DNA of 62,935 nucleotides from Cyanophora paradoxa (lineage: Eukaryota; Glaucocystophyceae; Cyanophorales; Cyanophoraceae), in the NCBI GenBank assembly GCA_004431415.1, contig QPMI01000442.1, positions 1 to 62,935 of the forward strand, in the 5' to 3' direction. Positions 23,525-34,225 of this stretch are shown one piece after another. A model generated the notes under the pieces. That model had not been told where the DNA came from. It saw only the letters and a list, made by a program, of their open reading frames with translations, and made no database searches. The position numbers were made by a program, and so were the translations under genes. How positions within the stretch are numbered: position 1 is the stretch's first letter; each line of letters opens with the position of its first letter.

Positions 23525-23904
23525 GCCCTCCCCCCCTCTTTGCGAGTTTTTCGACGCGTACAAGAACAACCCGAAGATGAAGCAGGCCTAAGCCGACGTC
23601 TTCATGTGGTGCGTGCAGCAGGCCAAGAAAGTTACAGTTATTTCGCATCAGATGCACTCGCATGCACATATTCCAAAGCTATTTCGTCCATATCGCGGTC
23701 GTTGTAGTCATACAAAACTTCTTCTCCTTCGTTGATGTCGCGCAATGCGAAGAATGCGATGCCAAGTTCGCCGTTTGCTGGACTCGAGACGTTCGTGGAT
23801 ACCACTCTGCGTTGTCATGATTAGTCAGCACCCGAACACAACAGGCTTAGTGAAGCAAACGAACAAAGGAATAAGATTTGCCGATCCCTTCGGACCGTGA
23901 TTAA

Positions 23905-25080
23905 TTATTCTAGCAAGACCATTCCCTGTTGTCGCATCGAGGCTGCGTACGGTTCGAAACTGCGCCTCTCAAGAGACCAAAAGCATAAGAAACGCACGCA
24001 AAGTGGCGAGAACCGATTGTAAATTCGTAAAGATAATAGTGGCCGCCACGTTGCTGCAGTTTCTTTCGTAATGTGTTTATGCTTGCAAGACCACGAACGA
24101 GGTGGCCTCGATAGACAGAAATGAGCTTCACGCAGCAGTGAGTAGAGCGTTTTTTTTGTATAAATCTCTGAGCAAGAAGAATGCGCAACTGTTCCAATTA
24201 CGATACGCTTGGCTGCAATTGCACCCATTCCCTTTGGAGGTCCGAAATTGCAAGGGCGCAACAAATCTGATTCGTATCGGGAGAGTGCCTCCTCTCCAGC
24301 TGCGATGAGGTTTCGGGCAGCTTGGAGCATCTCTCTACTGATGGTGAGGACGACCGAGTTGACGAGTGTTGGAATCGAACGAGAATTGCGTGTTCGGGAA
24401 GCCTCCTCTTCGAGGAGTTTGCGGTATTTGCTTGCGAGTCGAGGTGGAAGATCCGGTGGCCGCCAGAATGTCAAATCTGCCTGAGCGTTCCGTGCGATAA
24501 AAAGCTTAACTTGTACCGATGCATTAAGGTGCCGATGATACAAAATGACATGAAGACGTGCAAGAGCGTCTTTAGCGGTCTTCGTATTCCCCAGCTGTGC
24601 TCGGCTGTTGTGCATGTAGAAGGAGACGAAGCGATCGGGATTCTTTTCCAAAAACGCAGTAAAATACTCAACACACGATACGTTCAGCGTCTGCAAAATA
24701 TGAACGGTCAGCCATTATATGTATAGGTAAATGACTTCATTTCGGAAAGAACCTCGTCATTCTCTCCGGCATTGAATCCAATGCAACTAGGCATTGATTC
24801 AATGAGATCGACGAGTTTCTTGAAAGCTGAAATGGAGATTTTCCAGCCATGTGCTAGAATAACTTTTGTCACATCGTTGCCCTTGAATGCTTCGTATAAA
24901 TCGACGACCTTCACGAGCGCAAGTTTCAGAAGAACGCGGCATCTTCATCTGCATGCCTACCTCTGTGTCTTGTACGGGATGAGATTTATTGACGAGTTTC
25001 AGGATTTCAGGGAACTTTCTTGACTCTCGTGCATCGGTTATCATTTGTGAAAGCTCTTTGTTCAGTCGAGTGTTTCGCAC
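23905..25080 (-). CDS. Hypothetical protein, three exons or more
   Basis: No family is recognised. Minus-strand exons: about 25080-24960 (NKELSQMITDARESRKFPEI, ending before GTAGGCATGC), about 24910-24726 (VVDLYEAFKGNDVTKVILAH and SISAFKKLVDLIESMPS), and a long exon from about 24690 (NVSCVEYFTAFLEKNPDRFV, then KDALARLHVILYHRHLNASV, PPRLASKYRKLLEEEASR and LQAARNLIAAGEEALSRYE). Both introns are short and keep phase. The long exon remains open to about 23905 but loses protein-like character after about 24100, so an unrecognised intron or the 3' end lies there. The fold looks helical. The start is not defined. Confidence 0.5.
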
Positions 25081-25178
25081 GGGACGACATCGGGTGTCTG
25101 CTTGTTGTAATTAGAATACGCAAGTAACATGCACTAGAAGCTTCTAGGTCTAACTATAATCAGCGGGCTTCGGCGGGA

Positions 25179-26760
25179 TCACTGATCTACTTTGCTGCTA
25201 GCCTTTGCCCCTTTTGTTTTGCCGCTAGCGCTGCGGCGTCGGCCGCGGCCTCTGCCGCGGCCTCTGCCGCGGCCTCTGCCGCGGCCTCTGCCGCGGCCTC
25301 TGCCGGTTGATTCTTCGCTGGACAATTCGGTCGCAGCATCACGAGCCAGCTCACGCTTCTCTGAGACCGAAGCATGCTCGCCGCCCTCCTCGCCTTGCTC
25401 GCCGCCCTCCTCGCCTTGCTCGCCGCCCTCCTCGCCTTGCTCGCCGCCCTCCTCGCCTTGCTCGCCGCCCTCCTCGCCTTGCTCGCCGCCCTCCACGCCC
25501 TCCAGCATTGGACCTTTAAAAAAAGGTAATGTTTTCAAGCCCGATAAAGATGCGAATGCGAATATGAACGCCCACCTTTCTTATCGGCTTTTTCCGTTCT
25601 CCTCCTCTTGAGCTCCCTATCATCTTCATCTGCGGGAATAGCATCGTTCAGTTGTAGCGCCGCGATTAGCGGAGCTAAATAAGAAGATGAACCGGCAGAA
25701 TCCGGAGCTGCCGTGATAGTGAGCATTTGACTATCAGGTCCGTTCAAATTTTGGCAGGGCAAGGACCTGATTTGGAAATCGAGCTCGGGCCGGCCACGGG
25801 GGCAGGAACCTGCGAAGACTTCTTGACCCATTCGTCCAGTTCCTTCCGGTCGAAAAAACGTCTTTTGAATGTGTCTGGTCCTGATGAGCGAAAAATCTGG
25901 TTAAAGCCTCCGAATTGGAGTTCAGCGAAGAGCTCACCAAGAGCTTGAAGTTGATCCTCGAAGTATTTGGGTTCGAGGAAATAAGCAGGGCGGTCTTCCG
26001 AGCTGAACTTCGCATCTTGCTTCGGAAGGAGATCATCAGCTTCTTTGAGCTCGTCGAGAGTCCAGAAGCCCACTGCAATAAAAGAATCATATAATTGTTA
26101 GCAAAAGTTTGGAAACCTCTAGAGAATTGCATGTTATCAAGCAAACGAACCGTGAAACGAAGGCTTGATTGCGTTCAACGAGTCCACAACCTCGCGTTCT
26201 GCACGAGAGAGCTTTCCGCCAAGCATGCTCTTGCGGACGAGTGGATGGTATCCGACCGCGCCGAATATCACATCAATGTTTGGCTGGTCTGGAACACCGA
26301 ATTGGGTTTCTGGTTCGTCGTCTTCTTCCGCATCCTCGCGACCGATGGCAAGCTGCGGCACGAGCACTCGTGTGATGCGGCCGAACAAGGCGCTTGATAT
26401 TGCCCATCTGCGCGTGCGTTATTTTAGATTGTCGAAGTGATTGAAGGCATGCGTAATGGCGCACTTGCCGAAGGCATGAAGAATCTCTGTAGCGAGAGGC
26501 CCATCAAAGAATCGATTTTCTTTGAACATGTTCATCTGCACGATTTCACCGGATTGCATGAACTTTGTAGAGCTGTAGGTCCATGGCCAGTCAAGAAAAA
26601 CAAAGCCTGGCAAGGACGCAAATGTGCGTACACCATCCTTATGCACAGGCGATACATAAGCCGAGCCTTCGACATCTTCTCGCCACGCTTCGCGTGGCGG
26701 GTGTGGATAACCGTAATCTGCGTCTCGGCATTTTCATCCCTGTAGCGGTGTCACCGGACG
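25179..26760 (-). CDS. Protein ending in GGEQGEE and RG repeats
   Basis: Exons on the minus strand: about 26720-26440 (GFVFLDWPWTYSSTKFMQSG), about 26400-26160 (DAEEDDEPETQFG and LSRAEREVVDSLNAIKPSF), 26070-25577 (GFWTLDELKEADDLLPKQD ... KRRFFDRKELDEWVKK ... ELKRRRTEKADKK) and 25512-25179. The last junction (donor GTGGGCG, acceptor TTTTTTTAAAG) is clean and leads to five GGEQGEE units, then about eleven RG dipeptides and a Lys-rich end. RG-rich tails commonly bind RNA or are arginine-methylated; the Glu repeat would balance that charge. A T4 run at 25749-25752 seems one base short. These exons may be the 3' part of the zinc-finger gene just upstream, whose TAA at 26773 would then be spliced out or be an error. 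Confidence 0.5.
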
Positions 26761-26772
26761 CAACAGGACATG

Positions 26773-28862
26773 TTAAGTAGAGAAGGCGCACAGCGCGTTG
26801 TGGACAACAAGGGCCTGCGGACACGTCTGGAAAATTTCTTTGGCAAGGCCCATGCAATGCTCACACTCCTCGAACGAAACCATGTGTTCTTTGTGCTTGT
26901 GTTTGGAAATCTGCTTGATCTTCGTGTTCGCCTCTCGCATATCATAAGCGGCGAAGCCATAGTACATGGCGTTGTAGTCCTCTTCCGTTACCTGGTCGTC
27001 CACCCCGAGGCCCTCTGCTTTCTCTGTAGCCGGGCGCGAATCGTAGGACATAAAGAAAGCAGGCTGGAGATTCATTAAGAATAAATAAAGAAGTCTTCAA
27101 GCCTACCAAGAATGCAAAACGCACCAAGCCTTTCAAAGACGAAATAATTTCATTCTTCTCTTTCATGTTGTAAAACTTGAGCATCTGCTTCTTGTGGATG
27201 TCCTTCACCTCGTCGCTCGACAACTCCGGTCCAGAAACTGAAGCGATGGAGGTTACAAGGAATCCCAAACACAAAACAGGACTCACAACAAAAAAGTGTT
27301 GTTCCTGGCACAGAAGCCTTCAGCGCCTTCATCACAGGCCGAACCTTCGTGTTGGTCTGGGTGAACCACAAGTCAGATCACAGGCCGTAAAGCATGAAGG
27401 ATATAAAGATTGAGACCTCGTACACAGGTGCCAAAGAAACGCCGATTACTGATGAAGCGGTGAACCCGTGTTTCTCAGTGGACACGGCGCACATCGCGTC
27501 GACAATATGATCAGGTTCAGCAGCGTTCTGACGGAGCACACCGAGTGGCTCCGAAGTGAACCCCTTCAAAATATGCTCTCCATTGGAACGCGTTGCAAGA
27601 TGTCCTCTAGAAGAGCATGGAAAACCTGTTGGCACATACGAGATCTCAAGGGACGGATTCTGAGAAAGACAAACATGAAGAAACGCACAGAGCCATTCCT
27701 CGCCTGGGAGAAAATCCACTGTAGGACCCGCGGATCGAGGCAATTTGTAAAGCTTGCGAAATTCCGAGTCAGACTTCGCCGGTGGTCCACAGTTCTGGGT
27801 TCGGCTGTTTCCTGTGTCAAGACAGGGTGAGCAGTACGTCGACTTGCACCTGCCACGATGAATAAGTAGCGAATACGATCGCTTAAACTGCAGAAGCGCT
27901 TAACTTCTGCTTACCACTTATTGCCACAGCTGACAACTCGCTGACCTTCGGGCACCAAGAGCCCACACGCCGAACAAACGGCGTTCTCCGCAATGTTTTC
28001 AATGAAACTCGAAATCGGTTGTGCAGCCGAGACAGCAACAGCATCCGGGGCTGTGAATCGAGGTTTGAAACGGAATTCTTTTAACTATCTCTGACAAACG
28101 TGCACCTGCAATTTCACGACGTCCGTACTTCTCAAAATGTGTTTCATACTCTTGCAGTTCCTCTTCATCCCATGGTTCTGGCTTCTTGGCTGAGAAACAG
28201 TCAGAAATGCAAATCCCACATTGCCACTGCAAAACTGTCACGGAAAACGCACGTTCGAAGGGAGCTTTCCCGGCTCTTGAGGGTGTGGGCGAGGAAGATG
28301 GCGAGCGATGGGGCGTAGAAGAGCCGCCGGGCACGGGCGAGGTGGAGCCGGCCCCCGCCGCCAGTGGCGCCTTCTCCTTCTCCTTCTTTGCCCTTTTCTC
28401 CCTCGCCATCGCAACCAAACGCTTCGAACACGTCAAAAGCTCGTGCGTCGATTTACGAAGCTGAGCCAGCGCCTCCCTGCATTTGCTGATTTCCGCATCG
28501 GTGGTAGCGACTTCGAGACGCTGTTTCAAGTCTACGATGCTCGAAAAAGAGTGTGAGAAACGAGCCATTAAAAAATCGCCTTGCAACTCCCGAAAGAGTT
28601 GGTCTGCTTCTTGATTCATCCGATTTGCCTCGGGTTGGGCTGGTCCTGCCGCTGGTGCTTGGGCTGGTGGTTGGTCTCCGCCAGGTTTGTCGAAATCCGC
28701 TTGCGGCGCAGATGGGGATACGGAGGCACTCGCATCAGCGCTAGCTGCACCCCCGGATGCTCCGGCCGCGGGTCCCTCCAACGGTAATATTCCAGCAGAA
28801 AGGTTTTCGGCTCCACCTGAAGACAAATCAGCCAAGACCAGCGCGATCCAAGACGATCCCAC
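26773..28862 (-). CDS. Zinc-finger protein with Pro/Ala-rich N-terminus
   Basis: Exon 1 starts near 28862 with a low-complexity Ala/Pro/Ser segment, then a helical part (LFRELQGDFLMARFSHSFSS, KCREALAQLRKSTHELL). A 63-nt intron leads to KKPEPWDEEELQEYETHFEK. The next exons join across GTAAGCAG...CGTGGCAG to give CSACGLLVPEGQRVVSCGNK followed by WCKSTYCSPCLDTG, a C-x2-C ... C-x4-C-x4-C-x2-C cluster of the cross-brace type (RING, PHD or MYND-like). Later exons carry EEWLCAFLHVCLSQNPSLEI, SSDEVKDIHKKQMLKFYN and EDYNAMYYGFAAYDMREANT. The last exon ends ALVVHNALCAFST with TAA at 26773. The domain type cannot be settled by eye; a ubiquitin-related or chromatin-reading role would be typical. Confidence 0.55.
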
Positions 28863-28942
28863 CTAGTGGTGGCCGGGTACTGTCTGAAAGTTGGGCTGTT
28901 TCTGCGAGAGAATTGACATCCTGTTGTATTTCGGGATCATGA

Positions 28943-29281
28943 TCAGCATAGTAGTCGGGCAGAAAATGGAATGAATCTCCTAATTCGGTTATCTACTTGA
29001 AGTTCGTTAGGAACAGAGGTGCCAAGGCCTGACGGCCGAAAGAGCCGCGTCCGCAGTTGGTTCGCACCCGCGATTGCAATTGCTTGGGATCCTCGCCCGC
29101 GGCCGGATCCGGATCCATAGCAGCCGCGCGCGCCAACCGGGCTGCCGTGCCGCAACAAGTTCAGATTCTGTAGCTTGTCGTACTCGAAATGGAACGCGCC
29201 GTCAAAGTTCCAACCGGCGCGACCGTGCACGTTGAGAAGCGAGTTCAAAGCCACCCGAAGATGAACTGCGCCAGAAGACAA
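28943..29281 (-). CDS. Possible small exon, unassigned
   Basis: A 112-residue open frame contains LLNVHGRAGWNFDGAFHFEY and a Gly/Arg-rich middle. There is no clear start or splice context. It may be an exon of an unseen gene or chance. Confidence 0.2.
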   Translation of the reverse strand: MSSGAVHLRVALNSLLNVHGRAGWNFDGAFHFEYDKLQNLNLLRHGSPVGARGCYGSGSGRGRGSQAIAIAGANQLRTRLFRPSGLGTSVPNELQVDNRIRRFIPFSARLLC

Positions 29282-30865
29282 AGCGTTTCATGCTCAGGTT
29301 ATCCGAAAACATCACGCATAGGCGGAATACTCCGGGATCCGCACCAATCAAGAAGATTAGCTATTCCGATTGACCACACTGATTGAACAAGTAGATGTAA
29401 AGCCGCCCGAATGACCACACTGAGCAAGTTGCGGCCCGGTTGCAAGTTGCGGCCCGGTTGCCTTTTGGGGGGGTACCCGCACGCAGCCCGGGGCGACGGG
29501 CCGGCGGCGTGCCGGTACGGTGCGGACTCTACGCTGTGCGGACTCTATACTAGTTGGACCTTGCAGGCAACAGGAGAGCTAGTTGCAGTGCGGGCAAACA
29601 TGCATATGCAGGCCGCCTCTCCCAAGCTAGTTACATCGCAGCTATAGCTAGCAGGAGAAGTTTTTCGGCCTACCGTCCATGTGACTAAGCGGTACACGAG
29701 GAGCAGCACTCCGGATTCCTCAGCCAGCCTTCAAACGACCATTTGCAGTTCGCGCGTACGAGCGGCCAGAAGCAGCCCCGGGCGCTTCGAAGAAAGGAAG
29801 AGGGCCGGCTAGCTACCTTGCAGTCGCTCCCCGCCGCGACGATGCTCTCGCCAGCCGTACGTCGGCGACAAAAACCAATATGCATGCAAAAACGAGGTGC
29901 GCTGAGAAACCTACACTAGCTGCGGCTCAGAACGAACTCAACGATCTCTTTAAATCACATGCCGCTAACGTTGCGCTTGTCTGCGGCACCCCTCGAGCAG
30001 GTTTGGGTCACATCGCCAGAACCGTGCACTCGCAGCCACCGACAGCGATCTGCCTACGTATACGTATACGTGCGCACCGATCAGCAAAGCCAGAAACAAG
30101 CGGTCGTCGAGCGCACCAGGATAACAAGGCGCCGACGTGCCATAGCGGTCATTCTGTCCATTCCGGCGACGCTGTTTAGTCAGCTTATGTCGACACTGAA
30201 GTGGTTTTATACCGTAAAAGCGCACCGAGACCTGCCGCGGGCGCCGTGGTGGTGAGCTGGCTGCAGGTCTTTCTCTTACCTGATCTGGTGGTGCAAAGTT
30301 AGGGGCGCGAAGCGCAGTGCCTGGGCCGGGAGGCAGCACGAATAGTTTATATCTAACATTGAGAAAGCGAAGTACGCACGTCTGGGCGGCGGGGCTCAGT
30401 TTCCCGGGCGGCGGTCCGGCCCGCTGCGCGGCGGCGAGGCCGGGCGCGCCACCCGCTGCGCGGCGGCGGGTCAGGTCTTGCACGGGGATAGTGCACATGC
30501 ATACCAAAGTGGTGGCGTACCGTTAGAGGCACCTGGCGTCCGAGAAGAGCGAGGTGCGACGGAAACGCGATGGGGGAAAACTGATCTGGGAACGCGCGAC
30601 CGCTTCCTGTGAGCGGAACAATCTATCATTCAACATTCATTCAGCTCGGACCCGCGGCCGGATCCCTCGAGGACTCAGTCAGGGCCAGCTCGTTGCAAGA
30701 GGCGAAAACGAGGACGAAACGCCAGAGGCAGCTTGCAAGTTGCAAGGCGGTCTTGCAAGGCGGTCTTGCGCATGCAAGGCGGTCTTGTAAGCCGGCCTAG
30801 CGCTTTGGCTATAGCTAGGTTTTGACCCCGCTTGCACTGTACCCCAGCTGTTTTTTGGGGGCCAA
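29282..30865. other. GC-rich spacer with short repeats
   Basis: No gene is recognised. Short duplications occur: AGTTGCGGCCCGGTTGC twice at about 29427-29461, CGCTGCGCGGCGGCG twice at 30420-30475, and GCAAGGCGGTCTTG three times at about 30740-30790. Open frames here lack natural composition. Confidence 0.4.
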
Positions 30866-33806
30866 ATGGCCGGGCCGCTTGTTGACCATGCCGGCGCCAG
30901 CGCTAGCTGTAGCGGGCCTGCGCCACGATCCGCATTGGCTGATGGCCGCGTGCGATCTTTATCAGACTTCCCTGAAGACCTCTTGATCAAGCTCACAACA
31001 GAAGTCGGCATCGTCGACGCCTTAGGAAATGGCTCGATGAAGCTAAGCCGGTTCATGAAGCAAATCGTTGAAAAGCAAGCTTGGCCGGAGCTCCAGCTTA
31101 CGTCGTGCTCTGCGTTCGGGCATGGACGATATGTGCAAGATGCCGTCTGGGCTCAAGTCTTGGACCGCTTGATTGCCAGCGCTCAAGATGGCCGCCTCAG
31201 TGTTCGGGGACTTGCAATTGAAGCGCAACGATTTCCCCGAAATGGCACCGTCTTCATTGCAAGGGTGCGCGGCGGCGTCGACCTCGGGCAAACATGAAAT
31301 TAAAATCGCAATCGCAAAATCGCATGACCAAAGAGTTGCGTTCGAAAACAGATTCCTTCGCTACTTCGAATTTTATCTCAACAGCGTGCGGGTTTACAGG
31401 AAGTCCGAATCAGCCACCCTGACTTCGCTCGCAATCTGGCAGCGGGATCCCGCTGTAGGTAAGCCTCAGGCGCAATTCTCTAAAACGCAGATGTATGCAA
31501 CTGAAGATTTGCACCTCAGGATTCCCTGGGAACTGAAGCGTAATGCGGTGGTACCGCCGAAGAAGTATCCAGCCCTACGCTTCAGTCCTGACGAATCTGA
31601 AACAATCGAACTCGATCCCGACCCTGAACGTACTAACAGCAAAGATGACATTGACATTCCCTCTGACGACGTCGGCTCGCTTGGATCGTCCGCCGAAAAC
31701 GAGCTCTGTGACTGGGATAACAAGCGCGTTTCACTGGATCCCCCCGGACTTCACTCCGACGACTTTATGAGCGGCGATGGCGAAGACTGCTTTATTCCAC
31801 ACCGTGCACTAGGCGAGGCTGCTACTATTCGTACGGCACTGTATCCGCGGCATAGGTATATACAAGATATCCTGGCCAGTATCACGAGTTCGTCCTCAAC
31901 ACTACAACTGCTTTCAGTTGATCTGAACATTGATGTGATACGAAATAATTTCTTTGGAATGCCGCCACGTGCGTGTACGGGGCATTTCAGTTTTTGAAAT
32001 ATTGACCCTGGAAGCAGTCGGTACACGCCGGAAAAAGTTGTTCGAGGCACTCACCCGACTCGTTAAAATCGAACATCTCGATATATCTGGCAGTTTCGTC
32101 GTTGACGCCGAGTTCATCACCGAGCTACACCAGAGTATCGAGCCATCTGCTTGCATTTGGCGGTCGCTTGGACTGTCAGTCGGAATTCTATCGAAGCCAG
32201 TTGACGGGCACGAGAACAGCCGTCAGTTTAGAGCAGTGGAGTTCAATGCTTACAGAGAAACTGCGGTCCGGGCCGCTGAAACTATCGCTCGTCGGTTCCC
32301 CGCGCTGGAAGTGCGTGCTCGCTTCATTGCGTTGTTGTTTTCTGCACCTGTGGCTTATCATACTCGAGCAGGAGCTGAGATTTCTCACACCGCAAGCGTT
32401 CAAGGGAGTCCAGAATATGGAGCAATACATAGCTCTCCCCAGCCGGGGACTTACAGCACTATTTACCTTGAAAACGCTGAAGGCCCTTCAGATCGGTCCG
32501 CACATATCCCTTATAATTACCGAGTTGTCCCTCCAGATTGGACGGAGCGTTAGATATCATATACTGACATTGTAGCGTTAGATATCTTTTCTCTAATAGA
32601 CGCGAACCACGGGAGAGAGAGTTTCAGAACAAGCCCGATCAAGTACCTCTCCGTTATCGAATGTGACCGGCGGCAAGCGAGGGACCAACATAGCTCAGAA
32701 GCTTTGCGGGCGCTGATAGCGGTCATTTTTGCGTCACTCGTGGCTTACTGTCCTGTGCGTTCGAATTCATGTGTTTAACTGCCAACGGGCGCACATGCAG
32801 TTGACGACTGTGCCTCCCCTAGGATTCTCTCAGACATCTCACCTTGATGAGCAAAACATGGTTTTCTATGAACATCATGACGTCTGTTGCCCTGATTACC
32901 AATTTAACGTCTCTCGTGCTCAACATCGACATGACGCATTCCGCGACTCCGCGCCCTAAAGGCTATCGCTGTTCTGGGTGCTTCCACCAACACGTAAACA
33001 ACATGGACGATGAGCAGTTGTATCGAGAACGGGATCACAATTCGGCAGCGGCTAATCTGGAATCCCTGCAAATGATCCGAGCCTTGACCTACCTCGAGCT
33101 GAGGCTCTCAGGATGCAAGCATCGCCTTGTCAGCTTTTTGGAAGCTCTCGTCCTCAAGAAAGTGTTCAATGCACTGAAAGCTGTTAAAACTTTCACTCTC
33201 AGCATACATCACACACGCATCGCATACGGACTTCCAAAATTGCAGAATGTCGACGTGTCAACGCCAACGTACGAGATCGGAACTGCACTTCAAGAGTTTG
33301 ATAAAGCCGACGAATTAGTTGCACAGCAAGCAGCAGCGGTCATTTCGACGTATTCGGATAGAATCACATCATATCGTCGTGTTGGTAGTCTTCCAGTCGT
33401 TGAGGAGTGCAAGGCTATTCAAAAGGCCAGCGCGTCGTTGGTGCAAGTTGGCCTATTTTTCAGCCCATCACGTCGAATGCGGAATTCGTACACAAGCGAT
33501 TCTGCAGTATTGGCTGATCTCGAACGTACTCTCGAACCGCTTCGCGGGGCCCCTCCCCCTCCTCCATTGTGCCGCGCCCGCCGCGACATTTTTTTCAGGG
33601 CATCCCTCTTCCAGAATCCCAGCTATGCTGCGGCATGTCTTGTTGATTTCTTCTCCGGGATTTGCCTCAAACAGAACGATTTTGTAGGACCTTCCGGCCC
33701 CTGGCGAGTGCATATTACGAAGCATCGACATCCAATGCTCACAACAAACGAGCACGAGAGACCGAGCTCTCGCTACGTCAACGACGCTCCTCGGTTCTTT
33801 GTGTAA
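30866..33806 (+). CDS. F-box/LRR-like protein 1
   Basis: F-box proteins recruit substrates to SCF ubiquitin ligases. The ATG at 30866 opens a frame with SDFPEDLLIKLTTEVGIVDA and SRFMKQIVEKQAWPELQL, a divergent F-box pattern. The frame then shifts near 31290 and continues as an acidic segment (ELDPDPERTNSKDDIDI) with LQLLSVDLNIDVI, then after an acceptor near 31999 as LTLEAVGTRRKKLFEALTRL and IEHLDISGSF, typical of leucine-rich units, and RAAETIARRFPALEV. A last segment (32844-33806) has LQMIRALTYLELRLSGCKHR and FNALKAVKTFTLSIHH. Junctions are only partly resolved and the two middle segments overlap in alternative frames. It belongs to the same loose family as the four later F-box entries. Confidence 0.5.
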
Positions 33807-34029
33807 TCATCATGCTAAATTTTAATTCAGGCTTTGGCTCCTGACGTGAAAAAAGCCTAGGAATGCTACTGAATATCTATATATAGCTATACGCAATCTT
33901 AACCGTGCGCGGCCGTGGGCCGGGCTAGTCACGCACTGTACTAGTCACGCACAGGAAGGGCACATGCTCGACTTACGGGATCACCGAATCCCTCGCGACG
34001 TAGCAACGATGCAACCGGGCCGGGGTTGC
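33807..34029. other. Short spacer
   Basis: Holds an AT-rich stretch (TATCTATATATAGCTATACG near 33873) and a duplicated CTAGTCACGCAC. No gene seen. Confidence 0.4.
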
Positions 34030-34130
34030 ACCTGTCATTTCAGTGACGCGTAGCGGGGAAGGCCGGCAATCCCCGAGAACGCGCACGTCGACAAAGCTGC
34101 CCTCGTTCTCGAGCCGCGGTAAACGTCGCG
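34030..34130 (-). pseudogene. Fragment of the AT1/AT2 family tail
   Basis: On the minus strand, RRLPRLENEGSFVDVRVLGD followed by CRPSPLRVTEMT aligns with the AT2 tail SFESMQVLEVQVLGD and SRPSPQGITK at about 38.81-38.88 kb. The DNA also matches closely (GCGGGGAAGGCCG then TCCCCGAGAAC in both). No other part of the gene is visible nearby, so this is probably a left-over 3' exon. It sits antisense, about 100 bp upstream of the TOPLESS-like gene. Confidence 0.55.
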
Positions 34131-34225
34131 GCGTGTATAGAGCAATCAGCGCTGTCGGCTCCGCTGTCGGCTGTCGGCTCCGGTGGATCTCTCCAGCGTC
34201 TTCAGGCCTTAACTTCGTCTTCGCC

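Noticed and set aside
23217-23591. Plus-strand frame ending in a proline run over the poly-C tract
   Set aside because: The proline run is only the translated C tract. The opposite strand holds the first exon of gene A with a matching paralogue.
25192-25611. Pro/Leu-rich plus-strand frame over the GGEQGEE/RG repeat
   Set aside because: It is the antisense of a repeat tail that is joined by clean splicing to minus-strand exons.
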